5,187 bases of DNA from Clostridiales bacterium (GTDB taxonomy: Bacteria > Bacillota > Clostridia > Oscillospirales > Oscillospiraceae): positions 1-5,187 of the forward strand of contig JAHZEE010000125.1 in assembly GCA_019421975.1 (NCBI GenBank). Direction: 5' to 3'. The notes under the pieces are model-generated. The model had not been told where the DNA came from. It saw only the letters and a list, made by a program, of their open reading frames with translations, and did no database searches. A program made the translations under genes and the position numbers. Each line of letters starts with the position of its first letter. Positions within the stretch are counted from its first letter, which is position 1. Shown piece after piece: positions 1 through 5,187 of the stretch.

Positions 1-234
1 GACCCAGGTCTGGGGATTCATCAGAATGGCCGCGTCCAGGCCCACATTGTAGGGGTTTTCCTGGACAAATTTCTTCCACCAGGCCTTCTTGACATTGTTC
101 TTGAACTCGACGCCCAGAGGGCCGTAGTCCCAGGTGTTGGCGAGCCCGCCGTAGATCTCGCTGCCGGCAAAGATAAAGCCGCGGTTTTTGCAAAGTGCTA
201 CGATCTTTTCCATCGTCTTTTCTTGGTTGAGCAT
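1..234 (-). CDS. glyQS: Glycyl-tRNA synthetase, alpha2 type, N-terminal fragment (3' end outside window)
   Basis: Cytoplasmic class II aminoacyl-tRNA synthetase that charges tRNA-Gly with glycine using ATP. The 78 visible codons begin [20 protein letters not shown] and continue with [19 protein letters not shown] (residues 25-43) and NNVKKAWW (46-53). This is the N-terminal catalytic block typical of the single-chain dimeric enzyme, including the motif 1 region, and differs from the separate alpha and beta subunits of the heterotetrameric form. The C-terminal rest, including the anticodon-binding domain, lies beyond base 1. I chose the ATG at 234-232 because GGAGG lies 5 nt upstream. In-frame ATGs at 246 and 249 overlap or precede that site and are less likely. 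The gene is divergent from the membrane-protein gene to its right and has its own promoter at 288-315. Identification is secure from the diagnostic motif alone. Confidence 0.95.
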   Translation of the reverse strand, partial: MLNQEKTMEKIVALCKNRGFIFAGSEIYGGLANTWDYGPLGVEFKNNVKKAWWKKFVQENPYNVGLDAAILMNPQTWV

Positions 235-287
235 ATGGGCCTCCATCATGGTGCGCACAGGCGCAAATTTTTCCTTATACAAATTCA

Positions 288-315
288 ATTATACCGCGCT
301 GTCAGAATGTGTCAA
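288..315 (-). promoter_or_regulatory. Sigma-A-type promoter of the glycyl-tRNA synthetase gene
   Basis: Read on the minus strand, TTGACA (315-310) and TATAAT (293-288) are both perfect consensus hexamers with a 16-nt spacer. An A-rich stretch upstream of the -35 (plus-strand 318-336, T-rich) could act as an UP element. The predicted transcription start is near 281, giving a leader of only about 47 nt to the ATG at 234. This looks like a strong constitutive promoter. Confidence 0.85.
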
Positions 316-357
316 CTGATTTTCCCCATTTTTTGCCGGATCCAGACCTGCATGCGG

Positions 358-386
358 TTGTACGAGGCGGGAAAGTGTGGTACAAT
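358..386 (+). promoter_or_regulatory. Extended -10 promoter of the DUF3810-like gene
   Basis: TTGTAC (358-363) and TACAAT (381-386) are separated by 17 nt, and a TG at 378-379 gives an extended -10 (TGnTACAAT). The predicted start is near 393, about 36 nt before the ATG at 429. Its -35 lies 42 nt from the -35 of the divergent glycyl-tRNA synthetase promoter, so the two may share regulation, though I see no clear operator palindrome between them. Confidence 0.7.
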
Positions 387-428
387 TGGCCAATAACGCC
401 TGGAAAAGCCCCCGGAAAGGAGCACTGC

Positions 429-1514
429 ATGTTCAAAGCACTGGGGCGGGTGATCGCATCCGCCATTTTACTGGTTCTCACAGCCCTGCTGGCCTCGTTT
501 GCGCGTTTTGCGCCGGACTGGTTTTTTTCCTTCTACACCGACCTGTCGCGCCGCGCTGCGGCGTTTTTGGGGAAGATTGTGGGCCCCATCCCGTTTTCGG
601 TCTGCGAGGTGCTGATCTTCCTGCTGATCCTCTGGGGCATCTATACCTTTATCAATATCTTCCGCCGCCGCAAGGGGCTGCTGGCATGGCTGGCGGGGAT
701 TTTGCTGGCCGGCTGCATCGCCCTGCTGCTCTTTACGGCCCTCTGGGGGCTCAACCACTTTGGCCCCGACATCACCGAGACACTGGGCATCGAGGTGGAG
801 CTCAGCACCCGCGATGAGCTGGCTGAGGCCACAAACTACTATCTCGACCAGGCCAATGCCCTGGCCAGCCAGATGCCGCGGGACGCAGACGGAGTGACCA
901 CCACGCCTGCGTTTGCCGAGCTGGGGAAACAGACGGTGGCGGCCTACACGGCGCTCTCGGCACGGTATGACTATTTTCAGACCCCGGCCGCACCGCCCAA
1001 GCGGGTGATCGCCTGGTATCCCATGAGCAAGGCGGGGCTCACGGGCATCTATCTGTGCTTTACGGGCGAGAGCTGTGTAAATCCGGACACCTTCCCGGCC
1101 ATGCTCCCGTTTACCATGTGCCATGAGCTGGCCCACAGCCAGGCGGTGGCCTCCGAGGACGGGGCCAACTTCACCGCGTTTCTGGCCTGCACGGCCAGTG
1201 ACAGCGCGCTGTTGCAATATTCGGCCTATTTTGCCGCCTATATCTACTGCTACAATGCCCTCAACAAAGTGGATCAGACGGCGGCCGCCGATGTCTGGAA
1301 CCGGATGAACGACGGGGTAAAGGCGGACATCCTGGCCAACAACGCGCGCTATGCAAAATATGAGGGCGCAGTCCGCGAGACGGCGCAGCAGCTCAACGAC
1401 ACCTACCTCAAGGCGTTTTCAGAGGAGCTGGGCGTGGAGTCCTACGGCGCTGTGGCAGACGATCTGGTGGCGTGGTATAAACTCCAGGTGGCGCAGCCGG
1501 CAGCGGAGGGGTGA
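429..1514 (+). CDS. DUF3810-like membrane protein with HExxH zinc-peptidase motif
   Basis: A 361-residue integral membrane protein. Three hydrophobic segments are visible, at about residues 4-26, 55-78 and 83-107, followed by a long soluble domain. That domain carries IAWYPMSKAGLTGIYLCFTG (194-213) and the zinc-peptidase signature HELAH (232-236). EDGANF follows at 243-248, where E243 could be the third metal ligand. This combination is the pattern of the DUF3810 family, whose substrate and physiological role are not established. The reading frame is open back to a GTG at 309, but that would overlap the divergent promoter and add a poorly plausible 40-residue leader. The ATG at 429 has AAAGGAG at 416-422, 6 nt upstream, and gives a good N-terminal TM. 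It appears monocistronic, with a large palindromic repeat directly after the stop. I infer a membrane-anchored metalloprotease, but peptidase activity is not demonstrated for this family. Confidence 0.85.
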   Translation: MFKALGRVIASAILLVLTALLASFARFAPDWFFSFYTDLSRRAAAFLGKIVGPIPFSVCEVLIFLLILWGIYTFINIFRRRKGLLAWLAGILLAGCIALLLFTALWGLNHFGPDITETLGIEVELSTRDELAEATNYYLDQANALASQMPRDADGVTTTPAFAELGKQTVAAYTALSARYDYFQTPAAPPKRVIAWYPMSKAGLTGIYLCFTGESCVNPDTFPAMLPFTMCHELAHSQAVASEDGANFTAFLACTASDSALLQYSAYFAAYIYCYNALNKVDQTAAADVWNRMNDGVKADILANNARYAKYEGAVRETAQQLNDTYLKAFSEELGVESYGAVADDLVAWYKLQVAQPAAEG

Positions 1515-1518
1515 GGCG

Positions 1519-1681
1519 CTTCTGCAGCGGCGCAGGAGCGGCCACCTCTCCGTCACGGCTGCGCCGTGCCACCTCCCCTCCAGGGGAGGCGCTGCGTACT
1601 GCACTGCACCCCCAAAAGGCTCCCCTGGAGGGGAGCTGTCGGCGCAGCCGACTGAGAGGTGTCTGCGCAGTATGACAGAAG
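1519..1681. repeat. Large nested inverted repeat, MITE- or REP-like element
   Basis: A symmetric palindromic element fills the gap after the DUF3810-like gene. Arm pairs that match exactly are 1543-1550 with 1654-1661 (CACCTCTC/GAGAGGTG), 1556-1566 with 1640-1650 (CGGCTGCGCCG), and 1573-1588 with 1620-1635 (CTCCCCTCCAGGGGAG and its complement). Weaker outer matches are 1530-1535 with 1663-1668 and 1519-1524 with 1676-1681. Each arm also folds on itself: hairpins at 1554-1568 and 1572-1589 on the left, and 1619-1636 and 1639-1651 on the right. The unpaired centre is 1590-1617. There is no U-tract, so it is not a classical terminator, and it contains no convincing reading frame. It resembles the interspersed palindromic repeats scattered through intergenic regions of gut Clostridia; that resemblance is from memory and needs a genome search. 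Confidence 0.75.
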
Positions 1682-1738
1682 GCACGATGTATCGCCCCCA
1701 TCCCACCTAAGAAGGGGGAAGCTGAATGAGATTTTTAT

Positions 1739-1767
1739 TTGTCACCTTGTGGATTTCATGGTATAAT
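1739..1767 (+). promoter_or_regulatory. Extended -10 promoter of the kinase gene
   Basis: TTGTCA (1739-1744) and a perfect TATAAT (1762-1767) are spaced by 17 nt, with TG at 1759-1760 forming an extended -10. The predicted start is near 1774, giving a leader of roughly 32 nt. It lies in an AT-rich island between the palindromic repeat and the gene. It is the only clear promoter I see for the kinase and the two acetyltransferase genes downstream. Confidence 0.85.
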
Positions 1768-1805
1768 AGAACAAATCTCAGATGGAGATTATGGAGGTGC
1801 AGGAT

Positions 1806-2426
1806 ATGATTATTACCATTGGCCGGCAGTACGGTTCCGGCGGACGATATATTGCAAGACATGTCGCAGAGAAGATGGGGTATCGGTTTTTTGATGAGGA
1901 GTTGCTCTCGCTGGCGGCCAAGAAGGCGGGCTTCAGCGAGGCGATGATCCGCCAGTTTGATGAGAAGCCCGGCAACTCTCTGCTGTACAGTACCTTTGTC
2001 AACTCGGCGGCCACTGCCGACGCGCTGCCGCTCAACCAAAAGCTGGCCATGGCGCAGTTTGAGATCATTGAGCAGGCGGCGGAGGCGGGCGACTGCGTGC
2101 TGGTGGGACGCTGCGCCGATTATATCCTGCGCAATCGGGAGGATCTGGTCACGATCTTTGTCCACGCCCCCAGCGACTACCGCGCCAGACGGCTGCAGAC
2201 CTACTATGGCGTGCCAGGGCCGCTGACGGAAAAGACCATGAAAAAGCAGGACCGCAAGCGGGCGGACTACTATAACTTTTTTACCCAGAAGAAGTGGGGC
2301 GCCTGCGGCAGTTATCAGCTCTGCCTGGATGTGAGCGCGCTGGGCATCGAGGGGACGGCGGACGCCATCGTGCAGTATACCAAGCTGCGCCAGGCCCTGT
2401 TGGAGACCGGCATCAAGGATGTGTGA
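1806..2426 (+). CDS. Cytidylate kinase-like P-loop protein
   Basis: A 206-residue cytoplasmic protein of the cytidylate-kinase-like family (Cytidylate_kin2), relatives of CMP kinase whose real substrates are mostly untested. The N-terminus MIITIGRQYGSGGRYIARHV holds a glycine-rich nucleotide-binding loop at residues 6-14. It reads GRQYGSGGR rather than a canonical GxxxxGK[ST], which is usual for this family. Further family marks are FFDEELL (28-34), LVGRCADYIL (99-108) and the basic lid KKQDRKRADYY (146-156), where K147, R150 and R152 could contact phosphates. I chose the ATG at 1806, which has GGAGG at 1793-1797, 8 nt upstream; the in-frame ATGs at 1782 and 1791 lie at or before that site. 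It has its own promoter and a strong terminator begins 15 nt after the stop. Being shorter than a standard Cmk and lacking its typical GPAGSGKST loop, it should not be called cmk. Confidence 0.88.
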   Translation: MIITIGRQYGSGGRYIARHVAEKMGYRFFDEELLSLAAKKAGFSEAMIRQFDEKPGNSLLYSTFVNSAATADALPLNQKLAMAQFEIIEQAAEAGDCVLVGRCADYILRNREDLVTIFVHAPSDYRARRLQTYYGVPGPLTEKTMKKQDRKRADYYNFFTQKKWGACGSYQLCLDVSALGIEGTADAIVQYTKLRQALLETGIKDV

Positions 2427-2440
2427 ATCAAAATGACAGA

Positions 2441-2476
2441 GGGCCTGTGCAGCGGCGGCTGGCACAGGCCCTTTTT
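2441..2476 (+). terminator. Intrinsic terminator between kinase and first acetyltransferase
   Basis: A perfect 10-bp stem GGGCCTGTGC (2441-2450) / GCACAGGCCC (2462-2471) with an 11-nt loop is followed directly by five T residues (2472-2476). Fourteen nucleotides separate the kinase stop from the stem. The next base after the T run begins the GGAGG of the following gene, so any transcript ending here would stop at that gene's ribosome binding site. Some readthrough or regulated antitermination is therefore likely. Confidence 0.85.
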
Positions 2477-2481
2477 GGAGG
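2477..2481 (+). promoter_or_regulatory. Ribosome binding site abutting the terminator U-tract
   Basis: GGAGG lies 7 nt before the ATG at 2489 and starts on the base after the terminator's T run. It decides the start of the first acetyltransferase, because the reading frame is open upstream through the terminator and into the kinase gene. Confidence 0.8.
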
Positions 2482-2488
2482 TGCTGGA

Positions 2489-3052
2489 ATGGAATGGCAG
2501 ATTCGGGATGCCGCGCCGGACGATGCGGCGGCGCTGGCGGAGATCTACGGCCCCTATGTGACGGATACGGCGATCACCTTTGAGTATGAGGCCCCCACCC
2601 CTGCGGCATTTCGGGCGCGGATGCAATCGCTGCTGGGACGCTACCCCTATCTGGTGGCCGAGCAGGCGGGGCAGGCGCTGGGCTATGCGTATGCCGGGCC
2701 GTTCCACCCGCGGGCGGCCTACGCCTGGGCGGCGGAGGTCGCCATCTATCTGCGCAGGGACTGCCGCGGAAGAGGCCTGGGGCGCGCGCTCTATGCCCGG
2801 CTGGAGGAGCAGTGCCGGGCCATGGGGCTGCAGAATCTCTATGCCTGTGTTGCCGCACCGGCGGCGCCGGACCCATATCTGGACGACGGCAGTGTGCAGT
2901 TTCACCGCCGCAGAGGCTATGCCCTGTGCGGCCGCTTCCAGCGCTGCGGCTATAAATTTGGCCGCTGGTACGACATGGTGTGGATGGAAAAGCTGCTGGG
3001 CAGCCACCCGGTTCCGGCGCCAGCGCTGCATGTTTCCGCAGATCAGGGATAA
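2489..3052 (+). CDS. GNAT acetyltransferase, phosphinothricin N-acetyltransferase-like
   Basis: A 187-residue cytoplasmic acetyl-CoA-dependent N-acetyltransferase. It opens with the family pattern MEWQIRDAAPDDAAALAEIY followed by TAITFEYEAPT (27-37). The acetyl-CoA pyrophosphate loop is RGRGLG (93-98), preceded by the strand AEVAIYLRR (82-90). Near the C-terminus FHRRRGY (138-144) and KFGRWYDMVWMEK (156-168) match the pattern of the PAT/Bar and MddA group. These enzymes acetylate phosphinothricin, methionine sulfoximine or sulfone; the true substrate here is unknown and may be an amino-acid analogue or other small amine. The last 20 or so residues are a non-conserved Pro/Ala tail. The start at 2489 is set by GGAGG 7 nt upstream. 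It sits just after an intrinsic terminator and 11 nt before a second GNAT gene, with which it is probably co-transcribed. Confidence 0.88.
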   Translation: MEWQIRDAAPDDAAALAEIYGPYVTDTAITFEYEAPTPAAFRARMQSLLGRYPYLVAEQAGQALGYAYAGPFHPRAAYAWAAEVAIYLRRDCRGRGLGRALYARLEEQCRAMGLQNLYACVAAPAAPDPYLDDGSVQFHRRRGYALCGRFQRCGYKFGRWYDMVWMEKLLGSHPVPAPALHVSADQG

Positions 3053-3063
3053 GGGGGAACAGG

Positions 3064-3690
3064 ATGGCACAAAACGACAGTTTGATCCTTCGCAGCCTGC
3101 GGGCGGACGATCAGGCGGCTCTGGAGGAGGTCGTCGGGAGAGTGTGGGCCTATGACCGGTTCTGTTCGCCGCGTACGGCGAGGTCCTTGACCGCCCTGGG
3201 ACTTCAGAGCAGCCTGTACCAGAGTACCTTCGGCCAGGTGGCGGAGGTAGAGGGTCAGGTGGTGGGCGTGATTTTGGGCCGGTGCGGAACTGTGCACCGA
3301 CCGGTTTGGCCTGTGCTGCGGGGGTTGCTGCGGCTGCTGTCCTGCGCCGAGGGCCGCCGGGTATGCCGCATCGCGCGGCAGCTGGGGCAGCTCAGCAGCC
3401 AAATGCTGCAGTCGGCAGATCGGCGATTTGATGCAGAGCTGGTCCTGCTGGCGGTGACGCCCGAACTGCAGGGACGGGGAATTGGCCTGCAGCTGTGGAA
3501 GGCGGCGGAGGCGTATTTTCGGAAGGCAGGCGGGACGCGGCTGTATCTGTGTACGGACAGCCAGTGCAACTATGGATTCTATGATCGCCATGGCTTTTCA
3601 CGGCTGGATATGTGCCAGTCTGCACTGCCGCAGGCGCTGGGCGGCGAAAGAATGGAATTTTATCTGTACGAGAAAGACCTGGCGGTCTGA
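3064..3690 (+). CDS. GNAT family N-acetyltransferase, second of a tandem pair
   Basis: A 208-residue protein with one GNAT fold. Residues 7-30 form the first strand and helix (LILRSLRADDQAALEEVVGRV). LLAVTPELQGRGIGLQLW (128-145) holds the acetyl-CoA loop QGRGIG at 136-141. NYGFYDRHGFSRL (169-181) supplies the conserved C-terminal strand and the probable catalytic Tyr173. Between strands 3 and 4 is an Arg- and Leu-rich insert, roughly residues 76-122, longer than in minimal GNATs. The substrate cannot be told from sequence. The ATG at 3064 follows AAGGGGGAA (3051-3059), and 11 nt separate it from the preceding stop, so the two GNAT genes are likely one transcript. The proteins share little beyond the fold, so this is not a recent duplication. 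The gene ends before a bidirectional terminator facing the convergent jag gene. Confidence 0.85.
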   Translation: MAQNDSLILRSLRADDQAALEEVVGRVWAYDRFCSPRTARSLTALGLQSSLYQSTFGQVAEVEGQVVGVILGRCGTVHRPVWPVLRGLLRLLSCAEGRRVCRIARQLGQLSSQMLQSADRRFDAELVLLAVTPELQGRGIGLQLWKAAEAYFRKAGGTRLYLCTDSQCNYGFYDRHGFSRLDMCQSALPQALGGERMEFYLYEKDLAV

Positions 3691-3736
3691 GGCCTGCCGG
3701 AATGAAGATGGCGGTTTGTGCAGCTGCAAAGCGATA

Positions 3737-3767
3737 AAAACACCCCGGCCGATGGTCGGGGTGTTTT
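3737..3767. terminator. Bidirectional intrinsic terminator between the second GNAT gene and jag
   Basis: A 14-bp stem (3737-3750 with 3754-3767, one G-U pair) closes a 3-nt loop. The GC core CACCCCGGCC is flanked by A and T tracts, giving TTTTATTATTT on the plus side and TTTTTAT on the minus side. The jag stop codon (3771-3769) lies just beyond the stem. It should end both convergent transcripts. Confidence 0.92.
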
Positions 3768-3768
3768 A

Positions 3769-4608
3769 TTATTTCGCGTTCTGGCTGCGGGAATAGGAGA
3801 CCACGACACGGCGGTTTGGCTCCGTACCGGTGGAGTGGGTGCTCACATCCGGGTAGTCCTGCAAGGTGGCGTGGATCACATGGCGCTCATAGGCGTTCAT
3901 GGGCTCCAGGGTCACATTGCGGCGGTAGCGGGTCACGCGGGAGGCGACCTTTTCAGCCAGGTGCTCCAGCGCCTCTTCCCGCTTCCGGCGGTAGTGCTCT
4001 GCATCCACATTGATGCGACAGCGCTCGGTGTGGCCATGGTTGACAGCATAGTTTGCCAGATGCTGGATGGCGTCCAGCGTCTCGCCCCGGCGGCCGATCA
4101 GCATACCCAGACTGTTTCCGACCAGCTCGACGGTACAGGTGCTCTTGTCCGTCATGCGCGCATGGGGCACAGCGTCGGAGCCCATGTGCTCCAGCAGCCC
4201 CTTGAGAAACTGCTCTGCCTGCTCGGCAACGGAGCCGGGCGCGGGCGCCTCGTAGACCGTGGGGGCGGCAGGCGCTGCCGACTGCCTGGGAGCCGGCGCC
4301 TTCTCTGCCCTGGGCGCGGGGGCCGGGCGGCTCGGCCGGGGCGGCTCGGCCTTGGGCGTCTGCTGCTTCGGCCGCTCTGCCTTGGGCTTGCTGCGGGAGG
4401 CGGCAGAGAGTGCCGGCGCCGGCGCTTCATCCGGGGCCTCATAGGTGACCTTTACCCGTGCGGGCGTGGCGCCGATGCCGAGAAAGCCCGACTTGGGGTT
4501 GTCCAGTACTTCCACCGAGACGCTGTCACGGTCCATCTGCAGCTGGTCGAGCGCAGCGGAGACAGCCAAATCGATGGTTTTGCCGGTGGTGATGATAAAT
4601 TTTTCCAT
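3769..4608 (-). CDS. jag: Jag/KhpB RNA-binding protein (SpoIIIJ-associated)
   Basis: A 279-residue cytoplasmic RNA-binding protein that in other Firmicutes partners KhpA and influences cell elongation, division and sporulation. Three domains are visible. Jag-N spans residues 1-56 (MEKFIITTGKTIDLAVSAAL, then SGFLGIGATPARVKV at 40-54). The KH domain is around 128-205, with its GRRG loop at 172-175 in IGRRGETLDAIQHLANY. The R3H domain is around 208-275, with the signature R242-x3-H246 in AYERHVIH. A linker of about 70 residues (57-127), rich in Pro, Ala, Lys and Arg, joins Jag-N to KH. I chose the ATG at 4608-4606: it begins the conserved Jag-N motif and has AAGGAGG (4626-4620) 11 nt upstream, a slightly long spacing. 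The longer frame from 4665 would run into the yidC end. It lies 22 nt after yidC and ends at a strong terminator. Confidence 0.95.
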   Translation of the reverse strand: MEKFIITTGKTIDLAVSAALDQLQMDRDSVSVEVLDNPKSGFLGIGATPARVKVTYEAPDEAPAPALSAASRSKPKAERPKQQTPKAEPPRPSRPAPAPRAEKAPAPRQSAAPAAPTVYEAPAPGSVAEQAEQFLKGLLEHMGSDAVPHARMTDKSTCTVELVGNSLGMLIGRRGETLDAIQHLANYAVNHGHTERCRINVDAEHYRRKREEALEHLAEKVASRVTRYRRNVTLEPMNAYERHVIHATLQDYPDVSTHSTGTEPNRRVVVSYSRSQNAK

Positions 4609-4630
4609 GATTGGGGAGTCCTCCTTGCGG

Positions 4631-5187
4631 TTATTCCGCAGTTGGCGTATTTGGCTTGGCCGCATCCGGGCCGTCCGCCTCAGCGGGGGTGTCCTCCGCG
4701 TCCGGCTGTGCCGGCGCTTCCAAAGATTCTGCCTCGGCGGGCGTCTGCTCCGCCTCTGTCAGAACCGGGGCAGCCTCGTCGCCCGCGGTCTGCTGCGCAG
4801 CTTCCTCATCCAAAATCTCGTCCTGCGTATCGTCGTCCGCGCTGCTGTTGCGGCCATAGCGGTCGGGTTTATAGGCGCGTCCGCGGCAATAGGGGCGGTC
4901 CGGATCGCCGGAGAAGTGCTTGTCCTGGGCGGCATCGGAATCGTCGTCCGAGGCGGCGCTGCCCGGCTTCTGCTGCGGCTTGCGCTTTTTCTTGCTGGTG
5001 TTGGGGTCGCGCTGGCCCTCCGGGTTCTGCGCCCGGCGCTCGGCGCGCCTGCGCTCGCGCTCGTCCTCTTCGGCGAGCTTTGCCAGAAAGGCCTCGTGCT
5101 TGGCGGCGTCCTCCGCATCATAGGCCTTGCGGTAGCGCTTGGTGAGGAAGTATTCCTGGATGACAGTACAGATGGCCTGCACCGTCC
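4631..5187 (-). CDS. yidC: YidC/Oxa1-family membrane insertase, C-terminal fragment (5' end outside window)
   Basis: The C-terminal 184 complete codons of a gene that enters from the right edge. The first visible residues, TVQAICTVIQEYFLTKRYRK, fit the end of the last transmembrane helix and the basic cytoplasmic boundary of YidC/SpoIIIJ, which inserts membrane proteins with or without the Sec translocon. Position directly before jag supports this strongly. The catalytic hydrophilic groove and other helices lie outside the window. The tail is unusually long, about 160 residues. It has a charged helical stretch (visible residues 22-52), basic clusters RERRRAERR and KKKRK, a motif PYCRGRAYKPDRYGRN coded at 4894-4847, and an acidic Glu/Ala/Pro-rich end. 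A free-standing reading starting near 5182 is unlikely, because that GTG lies within the membrane segment. Whether this is the SpoIIIJ or YqjG paralogue cannot be told here. Confidence 0.85.
   Translation of the reverse strand, partial: TVQAICTVIQEYFLTKRYRKAYDAEDAAKHEAFLAKLAEEDERERRRAERRAQNPEGQRDPNTSKKKRKPQQKPGSAASDDDSDAAQDKHFSGDPDRPYCRGRAYKPDRYGRNSSADDDTQDEILDEEAAQQTAGDEAAPVLTEAEQTPAEAESLEAPAQPDAEDTPAEADGPDAAKPNTPTAE

Noticed and set aside
309..428. N-terminal extension of the DUF3810-like protein from a GTG at 309
   Set aside because: It would overlap the divergent promoter and its own promoter and lacks a ribosome binding site. The ATG at 429 has an excellent one and leads straight into the first TM segment.
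468..1217. A 249-codon minus-strand open frame opposite the DUF3810-like gene
   Set aside because: It is Gln/Arg/Gly-rich with no family pattern, and the plus strand there encodes clear TM segments and an HExxH motif.
1543..1661. CRISPR-like repeats
   Set aside because: The repeated blocks are inverted, with only two arms and no regular spacers, so the region is an inverted-repeat element and not an array.
1726..1809. A 27-codon reading frame after a GGGGG-rich site, overlapping the kinase start as ATGA
   Set aside because: The kinase promoter's -35 and -10 boxes lie inside it, so the main transcript would start past its ATG. Its Trp/Arg-rich sequence looks like a frame-shifted reading of the kinase leader. 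Without transcripts from upstream it would not be made.
2315..3070. A 251-codon minus-strand open frame opposite the first GNAT gene
   Set aside because: It is a shadow of the GNAT coding frame with low-complexity His/Arg/Gln-rich content and no domain, and it crosses the terminator.
3718..5145. A 475-codon plus-strand open frame
   Set aside because: It is the antisense of jag and yidC, Arg/Pro/Gly-rich and without a recognisable domain. It results from high GC and third-position bias in the real minus-strand genes.

Overview
The window looks like a chromosomal segment from a GC-rich anaerobic Firmicute, most likely an Oscillospiraceae/Ruminococcaceae gut-type organism (Faecalibacterium, Gemmiger or Subdoligranulum relatives). 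This rests on GC-rich coding sequence with Firmicute-type GGAGG ribosome binding sites, near-consensus sigma-A promoters in AT-rich gaps, an alpha2-type glycyl-tRNA synthetase, and a spoIIIJ/yidC-jag pair. The genus is inferred, not shown.

Left part (1-1514): the N-terminal 78 codons of glycyl-tRNA synthetase run leftward off the window. They are divergent from a gene for a three-TM membrane protein with an HExxH zinc-peptidase signature (DUF3810-like). The 194-nt gap holds two back-to-back promoters with good -35/-10 boxes. The glycyl-tRNA synthetase leader is too short for a T-box riboswitch. Next comes a gene-free stretch of 291 nt (1515-1805). It contains a large nested inverted repeat resembling interspersed, non-coding palindromic repeats, then a strong extended -10 promoter.

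Middle part (1806-3690): three co-directional genes. The first encodes a cytidylate-kinase-like P-loop protein. It ends in a strong intrinsic terminator whose U-tract directly abuts the ribosome binding site of the second gene, a phosphinothricin-acetyltransferase-like GNAT. A second, unrelated GNAT follows after 11 nt. The terminator could act as an attenuator or partial terminator that sets expression of the two acetyltransferases.

Right part (3737-5187): a bidirectional terminator separates the second GNAT from the convergent yidC-jag operon. Jag (KhpB) is complete, with Jag-N, a long Pro/Ala/Lys linker, KH and R3H domains. Only the end of YidC is present: the last membrane-proximal stretch plus a cytoplasmic tail of roughly 160 residues. 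The operon ends at jag, with no mnmE or mnmG following. Because yidC-jag usually lies in the rpmH-rnpA-yidD-yidC-jag cluster beside dnaA, the replication origin may lie some kilobases beyond the right edge (inference).

Most of this is ordinary housekeeping and accessory content. I see no defence system, CRISPR array, tRNA, rRNA or transposase. The best leads are the terminator/RBS junction at 2391-2491, the palindromic repeat element at 1519-1681 and the unusual YidC tail.
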